DNA from: Malus domestica
Taxonomy: Eukaryota > Streptophyta > Magnoliopsida > Rosales > Rosaceae
Direction: 5' to 3'
Assembly: GCF_042453785.1 (NCBI RefSeq)
Contig: NC_091677.1
Coordinates: 32,905,001-32,969,000 of the forward strand
Length of the DNA: 64,000 nucleotides
Under the pieces are notes generated by a model. It saw only the letters and a program-made list of their open reading frames with translations, had not been told where the DNA came from and searched no databases. This document shows positions 12,103 to 21,969 of this stretch, piece by piece. A program made the translations under genes and the position numbers. How positions within the stretch are numbered: position 1 is the first letter of the stretch; each line of letters begins with the position of its first letter.

Positions 12103-13830
12103 TTATCCTCGAAGAAGAAGACTGACCCCAAACGAAATTGTGCACCCTATAAGCCCGAATATAGCCAAGAACCCGTATTTCCTATCATTTTACAATAACA
12201 ATGTGTAAATTAAGTGTGATATGTTATGGTGCTGGTCACATAATAAAAATTTGTATTTTTGATAAATGAAATCTTATTGATCTGAATATATTATCGGTCA
12301 ATATTTACAATCTAATAACATAAAATATCATGCGAGATAGATATTATCAAAAGAATATGGCTTAAAATTGCGCATATATATATATATGCTAAACAAACCC
12401 TAAGGCCTCGTTTAGTGAGAGGATGTACATTGTAGGATTATTCACACTAAAATGACAAACTTTTCTTTACAAGTAACTTTAAATTTGGACAAAACGAAAA
12501 AAATTGTCATCTACTTCTTCATTCAAAATACATTCAATATAGTAAATAATTCCAAAATAAATCCCTTTTTAACAGACGAGGACTAATAGTTCATCTACAC
12601 TCCCATCTCAAATTTCTCGATACCTCCATTTCTCTATTATGAAAATGAGGTGAGTGCATAATGAGTACCAATTAAAATCCATTTAGTTTGATTTCACCTT
12701 ACAACATTATTATCACTACGAATCGCACCCCTTTATCATGATGCTTTTATATTAAATGGTAAATTTTTTTTCTATTTTGTTGAGTTCCAAATTAAACGGA
12801 TCTTTACCGATATCCAATAGCAACCTAATAAATTGATTTACCACGTCTACATACGACTATTCTAAAATACGAATGACAAATATACCCGATGGCGAGGCGG
12901 TTTATGGGGTCACCGGTGGCGTAGCCCTTGAAGTAGAAATAGCGAGTGAAAGTGAAGAGGAAACCAAGCGCGGCGGAGATGCAAGGATGCTTAAGACCTC
13001 CCAACACCAGAAGCACAAACAACATAGGCATCATTTCGAGAGAGTTCTGATGGCCTCTCTGCACACAGTTGAACACTTTTGCATCTTTGTTCTCCGATTC
13101 CGACGCATACATGGTCGGATACGGCACCTTGTACCTGCGGCGGTGGTGACCATTTCCAATTAATTGACGATAAACGATAATCAATTTGACAAACGATAAT
13201 GGTAATTATGCTGACGAGAGAGAGATTCGAACGTAGCTACAAAGGCTACAAAGGTGAATCACTCAGCTCTAACCAACTCGATTAACTCGATTCCAAACAA
13301 ATAAAGATGGAATAATTACGCTAAATTCATTTACACTGTAGGAGAGATATTCAAACATAACTACACAGGTAGATCACACAACTTTAGCCAACTCAACTAA
13401 CTCAATTTCAAAAAACTAACAATAGATGATAATAAATTTGACTAAATAGGATAATTATGCTAAATTTAAGTACACTCCGAGAGAGAGAGAAAGATTCGAA
13501 CTCAGCTACAAATGCAGATCACACGATTTTAACCAACTCACTAACTCAATTCCAAATAGTTAACAATAAATTTGACAAACGATATAATAACTACGCTAAA
13601 TTCATCTGAAATACGACAAAAGAGTTTCAAATTAAACACAAAACTCAAACTAAAATCGTGCTAATTTAGTCAACTCGACTAAACTGAGGAAAGGAAGAAA
13701 AGATTTATGCATACCTTTTTCTGGCCCTGCCAACTTTGGCGGCCATGCAGAAATTGAGAAAAGTGTAGAGAACGACGGCGAGGACTACATAGCCGTATTC
13801 TTTGGGCAGCAATTCGACTGCAGAAGCCAT
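12103..13830 (-). CDS. MGST3: Microsomal glutathione S-transferase 3 (MAPEG family), copy 1
   Basis: Three exons on the minus strand, 13715-13830, 12886-13134 and 12103-12181, join in phase to 147 residues, the normal length for plant MGST3. The protein begins MASAVELLPKEYGYVVLAVV and contains the MAPEG core (KVFNCVQRGHQNSLEMMPM), then GLKHPCISAALG, FTRYFYFKGYATGDP and a last hydrophobic helix (YGFLAIFGLIGCTISFGV), so four membrane segments are expected. MAPEG proteins are trimeric membrane enzymes of the endoplasmic reticulum; MGST3 types act as glutathione-dependent peroxidases and transferases on lipid hydroperoxides. Donor and acceptor sites are canonical at every border. Intron 1 holds a tandem repeat of about 130 bp. 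A paralogue with a broken first exon lies at 25712-27580, so this is probably the only working copy here. Confidence 0.92.
13195..13600. repeat. Imperfect tandem repeats (about 130 bp x 3) in MGST3 intron 1
   Basis: Three degenerate units each contain GAGAGA..GATTCGAAC, then TAGCTACAAA.G, a CTAACCAACTC..TAACTC block, and an AATTTGACAAACGATA..AATTATGCTAAATT block. The array is shared with the other MGST3 copy (about 27030-27450) and is therefore older than the duplication. The unit-2 array differs by short indels. Confidence 0.7.
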
Positions 13831-14738
13831 TTTTTCTTCTTCTCTTCTTCACATGGGTTTAATTTGGACATTGGGGTATCCACCTTTACCAGTCTTATAC
13901 TTGTTTGCCGACTTTTTCTCCAAGACAACTCTAGAGTTTAATATTTCTACAGTCTAATACAGAGGGCTACTTTGCTCACTGCTGATGCTCACTTTCATTG
14001 ATGTTGTTAGATTCGTTTGATATAATTGTTTTAACAAAATTGTTATTTTTCCTTAAAAAAATATCATCATTTATTATTATTTTTTCACGAGACCGTATAT
14101 GTTGGTGAGTTCTATTTTTATTAGAGAGATGATACACATAATAGTACAAATAGAAGTGTAGCACTACTCTTAATTTAATACACAAAACTTAAGATCTAAA
14201 CTAGAGATTTAACGGTGGTGCATTTTTGCTCATCACCCTAAAGAATGGTAGTGCTCATCACCTATTTAGATGAATATAAATTTTGACTTCTGTTTATTTA
14301 CTGTACAAATATCAAAATTTAAATTTATCTAACGATAATAAATATGGTGTTGAACATCGCCATCACTTGAATTAGTGAGCAAAAATATTCCCATAAGGGT
14401 TGAGGAAAAATGCACTCACCAAGTGGGTTGACCCCAAACAACAAAATAAAAAGATAAAAATACATGCTTGTGTAACAAGTACATTAATTTTTTAGAGTAG
14501 GAGTGGTTGGTTTTCGTGATCGACTTTTCCTCCATGCCATCCCTTTATCTTTGACATTTTTTATTTCAATCTTTATCTTTGACATTAACTCCAATCAATT
14601 TTCCAAAGAGTAATATTTTATGCAACTCTAAAACGGCCACACACGTGCCTTTCACGTGCTAATTCCATTGAAAAAGTAGCAGAACTACATTATTGATTGT
14701 CTTCAAATTCTAACAATTTCTAAATTACATGATTTAAT
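13831..14738. other. Intergenic sequence in duplicated unit 1
   Basis: No gene seen. It is AT-rich and aligns with 27581-29558 of unit 2, apart from three insertions found only in unit 2 (a SINE-like element, a small MITE at 27949 and a larger element at 28708). It includes the upstream region of MGST3 copy 1. Confidence 0.6.
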
Positions 14739-14937
14739 GACTCATTTGAAGTATTTTTAAAATAATTGAAAATATTATAAAGACATGATTTTTAAGTTCC
14801 AAAAGTTAAAATGCATCATGTAAGAAACATCGGTTATGTGTTTATTTCACAAAACAATTTAAGTATTTTTCTAGAACTTACATACATTTTTATTAAAGAT
14901 TGATTATAAAAAGATTTTCACAAATCCAAATGGGCTC
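14739..14937. mobile_element. MITE of the 'GCTCGTTTG' family, unit 1 copy b
   Basis: Begins GACTCATTTGAAGTATTTTT and ends, reversed, as GAGCCCATTTGGATTTG, about 200 bp. The paralogous copy in unit 2 is at 29559-29755. Non-coding. Confidence 0.5.
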
Positions 14938-15143
14938 TAAATTGCAACAATTGTAACTACAAGGACGAAAGTAGACGTTTTCTACAAGTACCAAAATCAT
15001 ACATTTGGCCAAAACAAAAGGAACAAGAGAACAAAACAAAAGGGGAGACGAAAACAACACAAGAAAGTAGCCATTACATACAAAGATACAAGCCATAAAA
15101 TTCCACATAAACATTGTAAAATCCCTAGAGGCAGAGGGCCTAA

Positions 15144-15712
15144 GAGCAACTCTACCGTTGCAAAGGCCCTCTAGGGCAAGTCACTATTGAATAGCCTATA
15201 ATGAACAGTAACTGTCTTAATGAACAGTAACTGTCTTTTGCATCTCCACCCCTTCACTGAATAGCCCTGACAATAGGCAATAAAATATTAGTATTTTTTT
15301 ATTTTATAAAATAATACAAAATAATTTTATTTGTAATTTCGGATATGATTTTTAATAGGTCTCGTTGTACCACGTGTCATTAAATAAAAAATTACAACCC
15401 AAAGTATTTAAGAAAATATAAAATTATGGTGTAAGTTGGAAGATAATGATAACATACTTATAGAAAATTAAATCAATTTATTTTTTTTGGATTTTTTTAA
15501 TTAAAATTTTACTTTTTTTTTAATTAATTTTTTATATTGTGGCTGACATCACCATGACATTAGCCTTGCATCACATGGCCTTTGGGCTGGCAACTCGTGT
15601 CGGGCCTCTCCCTCTAGCCTGCTCGCCAGCACATGCTAGATCAAGTTGCTTGGGCTTTCTGGTCCTGTTTGAGAGCCAGTCCATCGGGCTATTGCCCACG
15701 GTGAAACTGCTC
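15144..15712. mobile_element. PIF/Harbinger-type MITE, only in unit 1
   Basis: The left end GAGCAACTCTACCG and the reversed right end GAGCAGTTTCACCG are terminal inverted repeats flanked by a 3-bp duplication TAA (15141-15143 and 15713-15715). Unit 2 carries the empty site as a single copy within GACCTAAACG near 29950. A related element is at 61858-62259. TSD size and ends point to the PIF/Harbinger superfamily. No transposase is encoded. Confidence 0.8.
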
Positions 15713-15790
15713 TAAACGTACGATGACGACTTAGCCTATGTTTTGCAGAGTTTGCACTTCTGACTGCGACGCAATTCCTGATTGATTGTG

Positions 15791-16159
15791 TTAGACTTCC
15801 CAATTTTTCCCGTCGAAATACTTAATCTCAACGCAAGTGAGTGTTCCAGGATCAACACACCTAAACGTGATTGTGACCCCATCAGGGTTCTCGCGTTGAT
15901 AATAGAATGAAGTTATCCCACAAACTTTACAGAACATGTGCTTTGTAGTATGAGTACCGAAGGTGTTGGTTGTAAGAAACTGCTCAGAATCACCCCAAAG
16001 TTTAAATCTTTCAGCAGGGACAACGAAAGCGATGGTACCCCTTATAGAGCAATTCGAGCAGTTGCAACTCGTAGCCACAACACTGCTAGGTGCCTTCACT
16101 CGCCATCTTACATTCTTGCAGTGGCACCCGCCTTCATGTACTACCATTGTAGAGTCCAT
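15791..16159 (-). CDS. CENP-V/GFA-domain protein, copy 1
   Basis: An intronless frame of 122 residues starts MDSTMVVHEGGCHCKNVRWR and ends KYFDGKNWEV. The zinc-binding cysteines of the glutathione-dependent formaldehyde-activating (GFA)/CENP-V fold are present: GGCHCKNV, SCNCSNC and MFCKVCGITSF. Bacterial members help condense formaldehyde with glutathione; the activity of plant members is not established. The paralogue at 30034-30402 is about 90 percent identical by eye. An in-frame stop directly follows NWEV in both copies, while a neighbouring frame stays open for about 20 codons, so the C-terminus may be shortened. A retrotransposon LTR sits exactly upstream: the target duplication CCATG includes the start codon, so no original 5' leader remains attached and the open frame now extends into the LTR (MIIRDGLSH). 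Expression is therefore doubtful. Confidence 0.8.
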   Translation of the reverse strand: MDSTMVVHEGGCHCKNVRWRVKAPSSVVATSCNCSNCSIRGTIAFVVPAERFKLWGDSEQFLTTNTFGTHTTKHMFCKVCGITSFYYQRENPDGVTITFRCVDPGTLTCVEIKYFDGKNWEV

Positions 16160-16160
16160 G

Positions 16161-18245
16161 TGTGACAGCCCGTCCCGTATTATCATTTTCGAAAGTGTGA
16201 AATTACTAAATACCCTTAAACGTTTTAAAGAATTAGAACTTTAGGGTTTGTTTAATTACCCTAGTTTTTAAGCGTGGATGATTTTTGTACGTTTTGTTTG
16301 CTCGTGTTTGAAAGATTGTGGCTTGTGGACCACATACACTCATGGGATACAGAGAAACCATCCCTTTTTCTTCTTCTTTCCCGTGATTCCCTCAAACACT
16401 CACTCTCACTCTCTCTCTCTCCCTTCGAACACTCTCTCTCTCTCTCTTCATACGGACCATCATCAAAGTTCATCAAAACTTCACAGATCGAAGAAACAAA
16501 GATCACCATCGTCTTCGTCTCGTCGATACGAGTTCATCCATACCTATTTCAGGTAAGAACTTCAACGTTTTCACGTCCAACCACTCACCTCCGAGTTTGA
16601 CACTATTCATCAACTTTGTATTGGTTGATTTTTAGGAGTTTTCAAGCTTGTAGGAAGCTTCTTGAGGTCCTTAGGAGGCTCGGCGTAGTTCGTTGGAGGT
16701 TTTTGGACGTAAGAATATCGAGATCGAAAAGTTCAAGTTTGACCCGTGCCTTTCGAGTCGTTTTCCGGCCAAACCACGGAGAGTTAGACGTCGTGCGAGG
16801 TACCATTCTCTTCGTCTCTTCGAGAAATACAACTTTCGTTTTTGTTTCACCCAATTTCGTTGAGTATTAAAGAAGTTATACTCATTTGAATCTTACCCAG
16901 TTTCCGGCGAGTCCGACGGCTTTCGAGGCTTTTTACGGTGAATTATCGGCGATTTAAGGGTCGAGAAGGGTATAGATATGTTTGTCTCGTCAATATCTTC
17001 AGTTTGATATAAAGTACGTTGAAAATGGTGAAGAAATGACAAAGTTATGGCAATTTGAAAAACTGCCCAGAAACCGGCGAAACCAGTCCGGCGAGCCGAG
17101 GAAGAAGACGCGCGTGGGCGCGCGTGGACCGCCACTTTGGGCGGCGCGTGGGGGCGCGTCCGGCATCCGACCGGCGCGTGGTTTGTACGTACGCGTTAGT
17201 GTCGTCGAGTAGATCGATTTCATATATTTATACCCTAGGTTTGAGCAAATTATGAGCGTTTTATTTAGGTTTCCGTTATGTGCTTTAATTAATGTTATTT
17301 AGTTATTTCATATATAGGGGAAACTTATTCCGAGGATTTTCGAGGCCAAGCTAGGCTCGGGGGCTACGATTTAACGACGTACTTGTGAGTGGGTAGTTGT
17401 TTATACCTATATATATTTATAGTTTCCATAAATGCGTATTTACTTCATTTTTACGCCTATATTGCCTAGTATCATTATTATGATATAAATTGTGATAAAT
17501 GCTGCTATATGGTTGTGATATTACTGTCATGGCATTCATACATACTTGTGTACATGCTCATCTTGCTGCACCTGGTGTTAGTACTCGCCCCAGGGCCAGG
17601 GCCAGTCCTTCACGTGTATGTTCACATCCGCACCGTTCGCTCACCTTGGATCCAAGTTTAGGTGCCAGTCTTGTCGGGTAGATTGCATTAGGCGATCTGA
17701 CTTGTATGTGATGTGCTTTTGCACCAGTTTTCACGTGATCGTAGTACTAGAGCATATTGATTACACCCAGTCCTGTTCGTGTCAGAAACCATCTGTCCAA
17801 ACTTGTGTGTCAGCTTAGATGGATGAGCACTTAGTTGTATTGATTATCACTTGATTATTATTGTGGCATATGATACATCATTGACTTGGCATAATTCTGG
17901 TTATATGGTTTATATATATTGGATTTCATACTTACGTAGTATGTTTTGAGGAAATTATACTTGTTTTACGGCGAGGGGTTAGTATATTCAAAGATAAAGG
18001 TTTTCTTATAAGCATTGTTTTACTGACCCACTCAATTTTGTTTTGCGCCCCTCCATGTATAAGATAACAGAGCTTTGGTGGCCACGAGGAATCCAACGAT
18101 GTTCTGATAGAATTCATAAAAGTAGGACTCACCCTCGGGTGTTTCATCTTAGTAATTGTATTCTTTAAAGCTTTCGAAATGTGTAAATGGTTACGTCACT
18201 CTCACGTGACGGCCAACATGCCCTCCTTCGGGATGGGGTGTGCCA
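16161..18245 (+). mobile_element. Solo LTR of a Ty3/gypsy element, inserted at the GFA start codon
   Basis: The segment starts TGTGACAGCCCGTCCCG and ends GGATGGGGTGTGCCA, with TG..CA ends, and is flanked by the 5-bp duplication CCATG (16156-16160 and 18246-18250). Unit 2 has the empty site GTCCATGCCTCACG near 30400. Its ends match the LTR of the rearranged gypsy element at 21970-24162 (reverse orientation), of similar length (2085 versus 2193 bp). No internal region is present, so it is a solo LTR left by LTR-LTR recombination. Confidence 0.9.
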
Positions 18246-18318
18246 CCATGCCTCACGATTTTAAGTCTTCAACAGCGCTAATGAACAGGATTATTTCTTC
18301 GAATTTCTAAATGCACAC

Positions 18319-18900
18319 TGACACACCCCGATCCTAAAATCAAGGCGTGATGGCCATCAAGTGAGCGTGACGTAGCCAAAAGTGCGACACGGAAGCAAGA
18401 GATAATAGAAATATGAAGGAATTTAAACCAACCACTAGCAGTAATAACCTACTAGCATAAAAGAGTGAGTTCTAAAGTAAAACACACGAATTCAGGGCGT
18501 AGGTATCAAGTGCAGTCTAGTAGGACTATAATTAAAAGTACAACACCTGCAGGTGAGTCCTACATGCAGAACGTCTATCAGAACGCCGAAAAAGACCTCG
18601 TGAGCAACCAACTGCTAACTAGAACCTGGAGGGGCCCAAAACAAAGATGAGTGGGTCAGTAAAATCAAAGATTTTCCAAAACATTTCCTTTAAAACATTT
18701 CTAACCCCTCACCGTAAAACCTATATACTTTTCCAGAAATTTATTATAAAACATATATACATATATCATCAAACTCAGCTCACAATCTTTCAAAGCTTTT
18801 CAGAAAGAATATGCCATGCCATGCCATGCCAAAATATAATATGAATGCATTGATATAAATCAGGTGAAATAATAAATCAACCGGAGACTCTACAATGGTC
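18319..18900 (-). repeat. Truncated LTR (3' end only) at left border of the gypsy element
   Basis: It matches 21970-22539 nearly base for base in the same orientation, including ATGCCATGCCATGCCATGCC, and then stops abruptly after CTACAATGGTC, where a forward LTR end begins. Confidence 0.85.
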
Positions 18901-19120
18901 CTTTTAATTATAGTCCTACTAGACTGCACTTGATACCTACGCTTTGAATTCGTGTGTTTTACTTTAGAACTCACTCTTTTATGCTAGTAGGTTATTACTG
19001 CTAGTGGTTGGTTTAAATTCCTTCATATTTCTATCATCTCTTGCTTCCGTGTCGCACTTTTGGCTACGTCACGCTCACGTGACGGCCAACACGCCTTGAT
19101 TCTAGGATCGGGGTGTGTCA
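18901..19120 (+). repeat. LTR 3' end, forward orientation
   Basis: It is the reverse complement of about 21970-22190 and ends GGATCGGGGTGTGTCA directly before the primer binding site. Only the last 220 bp of the LTR are present. Confidence 0.85.
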
Positions 19121-19121
19121 G

Positions 19122-19137
19122 TTTGGTATCAGAGCCT
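19122..19137 (+). other. Primer binding site (tRNA-Met type), forward arm
   Basis: TTTGGTATCAGAGCC follows the LTR end by one base and contains the TGGTATCAGAGC core complementary to initiator tRNA-Met. The mirror copy is at about 21953-21968 on the minus strand. Confidence 0.85.
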
Positions 19138-19199
19138 AGGTTGCAGTCCTGTATAATTGTTAATGCTCTAATGATCTTTTGATGTTTTCTGTCAGAATT

Positions 19200-20210
19200 A
19201 TGCCGCCTCGTAGGGAACGTATGGAATCCCGCCGTAGTTCTGAACCTAATTTCCCTGATATCACTCAGTTAGGGGAAGCAATGGCCTAGGCTTTTCAGAA
19301 TGCAATTTGTCCTCCTCCCCCTCCTCAGAGGACACCTCTGGAGACTATGTACAATTTGAAATTGGATCGTTTTATGGGTAATGAGGGTCACGAAGGGGCA
19401 GAGAAATGGCTAGACCATATTGAGAAGACGTTTCAGGTGATGCAAAGTCAGGGGAACTTTCCTGCTGATAGGTGGGTTGAGACCACTACCTGGTTTTTGG
19501 GTCGAGAGCCGGCAGGTTGGTGGAGGAATCAAACTCAGTTTATGTCCCCAGAAATGGCAGCTGATTGGGAAGTATTTAAAGAGAATTTCAAGAAAAGATT
19601 TGTCCCTCCAAAGTACATCGATCGCAAGAAACAGGAGTTTACTCGTTTGAAGCAAAGGAATATGTCAGTGCACGAGTACTACAGAAAGTTTACTGATTTG
19701 TCTCGTTATGACCCTGATACAGCTGGTAATCAGGTAGAGATGCTTCGACGTTTCAAGTTGGGAACTAAGAGAAAATGGCGGACTTTTGCCAGTGCACTTC
19801 CCTGCGCTGATTATCATGAGTTTTTCGAAATTTTGGTTCGGATGGAGGACTCCGACAATCTTCCTAGTGACAGTGAGGATGACGAGGACGAGAATGATGG
19901 TCAGAAGAAGGATGATAAAGGTAAGGGTATCTCCATTCCGGGACCTCGTAAGACGCAGAATTTTAAGAAGAGTGAAGCGAGTTCGAGTTCTTCTAGTGGA
20001 GGATATAGTATTACTGGCCCGAGGAGAGGTGGTGGAAGATTTTCTGGTGGACCCAGATTTCAGAAGCAGAGGGATTCCGGTGGTGCTAGTGGTTCTGGTG
20101 CTCCGTGGTGCCGCCGTTGTAATTTTCGTCATCATGGTGAGTGCATGAATGGTGGTGGTGCTTGTTATAATTGTGGACAAATGGGACATCGGGCTTCTCA
20201 GTGTCCCTAG
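19200..20210 (+). pseudogene. Gypsy gag, forward arm, with stop codons
   Basis: Reading from ATG at 19200, the frame meets TAG at 19287-19289 and then runs open to TAG at 20208. It encodes a retrotransposon gag domain (ETMYNLKLDRFMGNEGHEGA, then WWRNQTQF and RFVPPKYIDRKKQEFTRLKQ), an acidic and serine-rich linker, and a CCHC zinc knuckle (CYNCGQMGHRASQC). Both stops are TAG where the mirror copy has CAG, the change expected from deamination of methylated C in CHG context. Gag forms the particle that packages element RNA. Confidence 0.88.
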
Positions 20211-20644
20211 GTCAACAGAGACCTCAGCAGACCACTATGCCACCTCCAGCGCCGATTCAGCAGAGCTTTGGACCAGGCAGTTATGGCCAGTCGAGTCGTG
20301 GTGGTGCTTACCACTACCAGGGTGATGCTGCTCCTTATGCTTCCGGATCGTATCAGTATCCCCAGGATCCTTATTCTCAGACTTGGTATTCCCAAGACCT
20401 TGGGGGTTATTCTTCTTATTCTTCCATGCCAGCTGGTGGATCTCAGTGGCATCAGGGAGGTCAACCCCGTTAGGGGGAAGTTGCTGCTAGTGGTGTAGGA
20501 TCATCTAGGTAGTCTAGTCAGTCAGGCCAGGGACGTACTTCTCAGGGGCGAGGTAATCAAGGCAACAGAGGTCGTGGTGGACGACAGCAAGCTCAGGGAC
20601 GTGTTAATCACATCTCACTGCAAGATGCTCAGAACCATCCAGAT

Positions 20645-20851
20645 TTGATCATGGGTACGTTAAATGTTCTTGGTCATTTTGCTAGAGTTTTGATTGATTG
20701 TGGTGCTACGCATTCTGTGATTTCTCATACGTTTGCTCAAATGACTCAACCTCACCCTTCACCTCTAGGATTTGATTTAGAGTTTGCCATGCCTAAAGGA
20801 GATAAATGTTATGTTGATAGTGTGTATCTTGGGAGTCCAGTGATGGTAGAG
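20645..20851 (+). pseudogene. Retroviral-type aspartic protease fragment (loop of the inverted repeat)
   Basis: The frame contains VLIDCGATHSVISHTFA, the active-site segment of a Ty3/gypsy protease (D-C-G in place of D-S-G, a known variant), then FDLEFAMPKGDKCYVDSVYL. It stops at the inversion junction near 20852, before the rest of the polyprotein. A stop codon at about 20471 separates it from gag. Confidence 0.8.
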
Positions 20852-20852
20852 G

Positions 20853-21897
20853 GCATAGTGGTCTGCTAAGGTCTCTGCTGACCCTGGGGACACTGAGAAG
20901 CCCGATGTCCCATTTGTCCACAAGTATAACAAGCACTACCACCTCTCCTGCACTCACCATGATGACGAAAATTACAACGGCGGCACCACGGAGCACCAAA
21001 ACCACCAGCACCACCGGAATCCCTCTGCCTCTGAAATCTGGGTCCATCAGAAAATCCTCCACCACCTCTCCTCGAGCCAGTAATACTATATCATCCACTA
21101 GAAGAACTCGAACTCGCTCCATTCTTCTTAAAATTCTGCGTCTTACGAGGTCCCGGAATGGAGATACCCTTACCTTTATCATCCTTCTTCTGACCATCAT
21201 TCTTGTCCTCGTCATCCTCACTGTCACTAGGAAGATTGTCGGAGTCCTCCATCCGAACCAAAATTTCGAAAAACTCATGATAATCGGCGCAGGGAAGTGC
21301 ACTGGCAAAAGTCCACCATTTTCTCTTAGTTCCCAACTTGAAACGTCGAAGCATCTCTACCTGATTACCAGCTGTATCAGGGTCATAACGAGACAAATCA
21401 GTAAACTTTCTGTAGTACTCGTGCGCTGACATATTCCTTTGCTTCAAACGAGTAAACTCCTGTTTCTTGCGATCGATGTACTCTGGAGGGACAAATCTTT
21501 TCTTGACTCTTTAAATACTTCCCAATCAGCTACCATTTCTGGGGACATAAACTGAGTTTGATTCCTCCACCAACCTGCCGGCTCTCGACCCAAAAACCAG
21601 GTAGTGGTCTCAACCCACCTATCAGCAGGAAAGTTCCCCTGACTTTGCATCACCTGAAACGTCTTCTCAATATGGTCTAGCCATTTCTCTGCCCCTTTGT
21701 GACCCTCATTACCCATAAAACGATCCAATTTCAAATTGTACATAGTCTCCAGGGGTGTCATCTGAGGAGGGGGAGGAGGACGAATTGCATTCTGAAAAGC
21801 CTGGGCCATTGCTTCCCCTAACTGAGTGATATCAGGGAAATTAGGTTCAGAAGTACGGCGGGATTCCCTACGTTCCCTACAAGGCGACATAATTCTG
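20853..21897 (-). pseudogene. Gypsy gag, inverted arm, frameshifted
   Basis: It mirrors the forward gag (19200-20242) on the minus strand. It keeps CAG where the forward arm has TAG, but has a small deletion near 21505 that shifts the frame, so the protein breaks after MVADWEVFKES. The start is MSPCRERRESRRTSEPN. The two gag copies point toward each other. Confidence 0.85.
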
Positions 21898-21969
21898 ACA
21901 GAAAACATCAAAAGATCATTAGAGCATTAACAATTATACAGGACTGCAACCTAGGCTCTGATACCAAAC

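Noticed and set aside
12873-13163. 96-codon plus-strand frame (and its paralogue at 26711-27001)
   Set aside because: It is the antisense shadow of MGST3 exon 2.
19665-20189. 174-codon frames rich in Thr, Arg and Ser opposite gag (also 20905-21429)
   Set aside because: They are complementary-strand shadows of the gag linker and appear twice only because gag is present twice, inverted.
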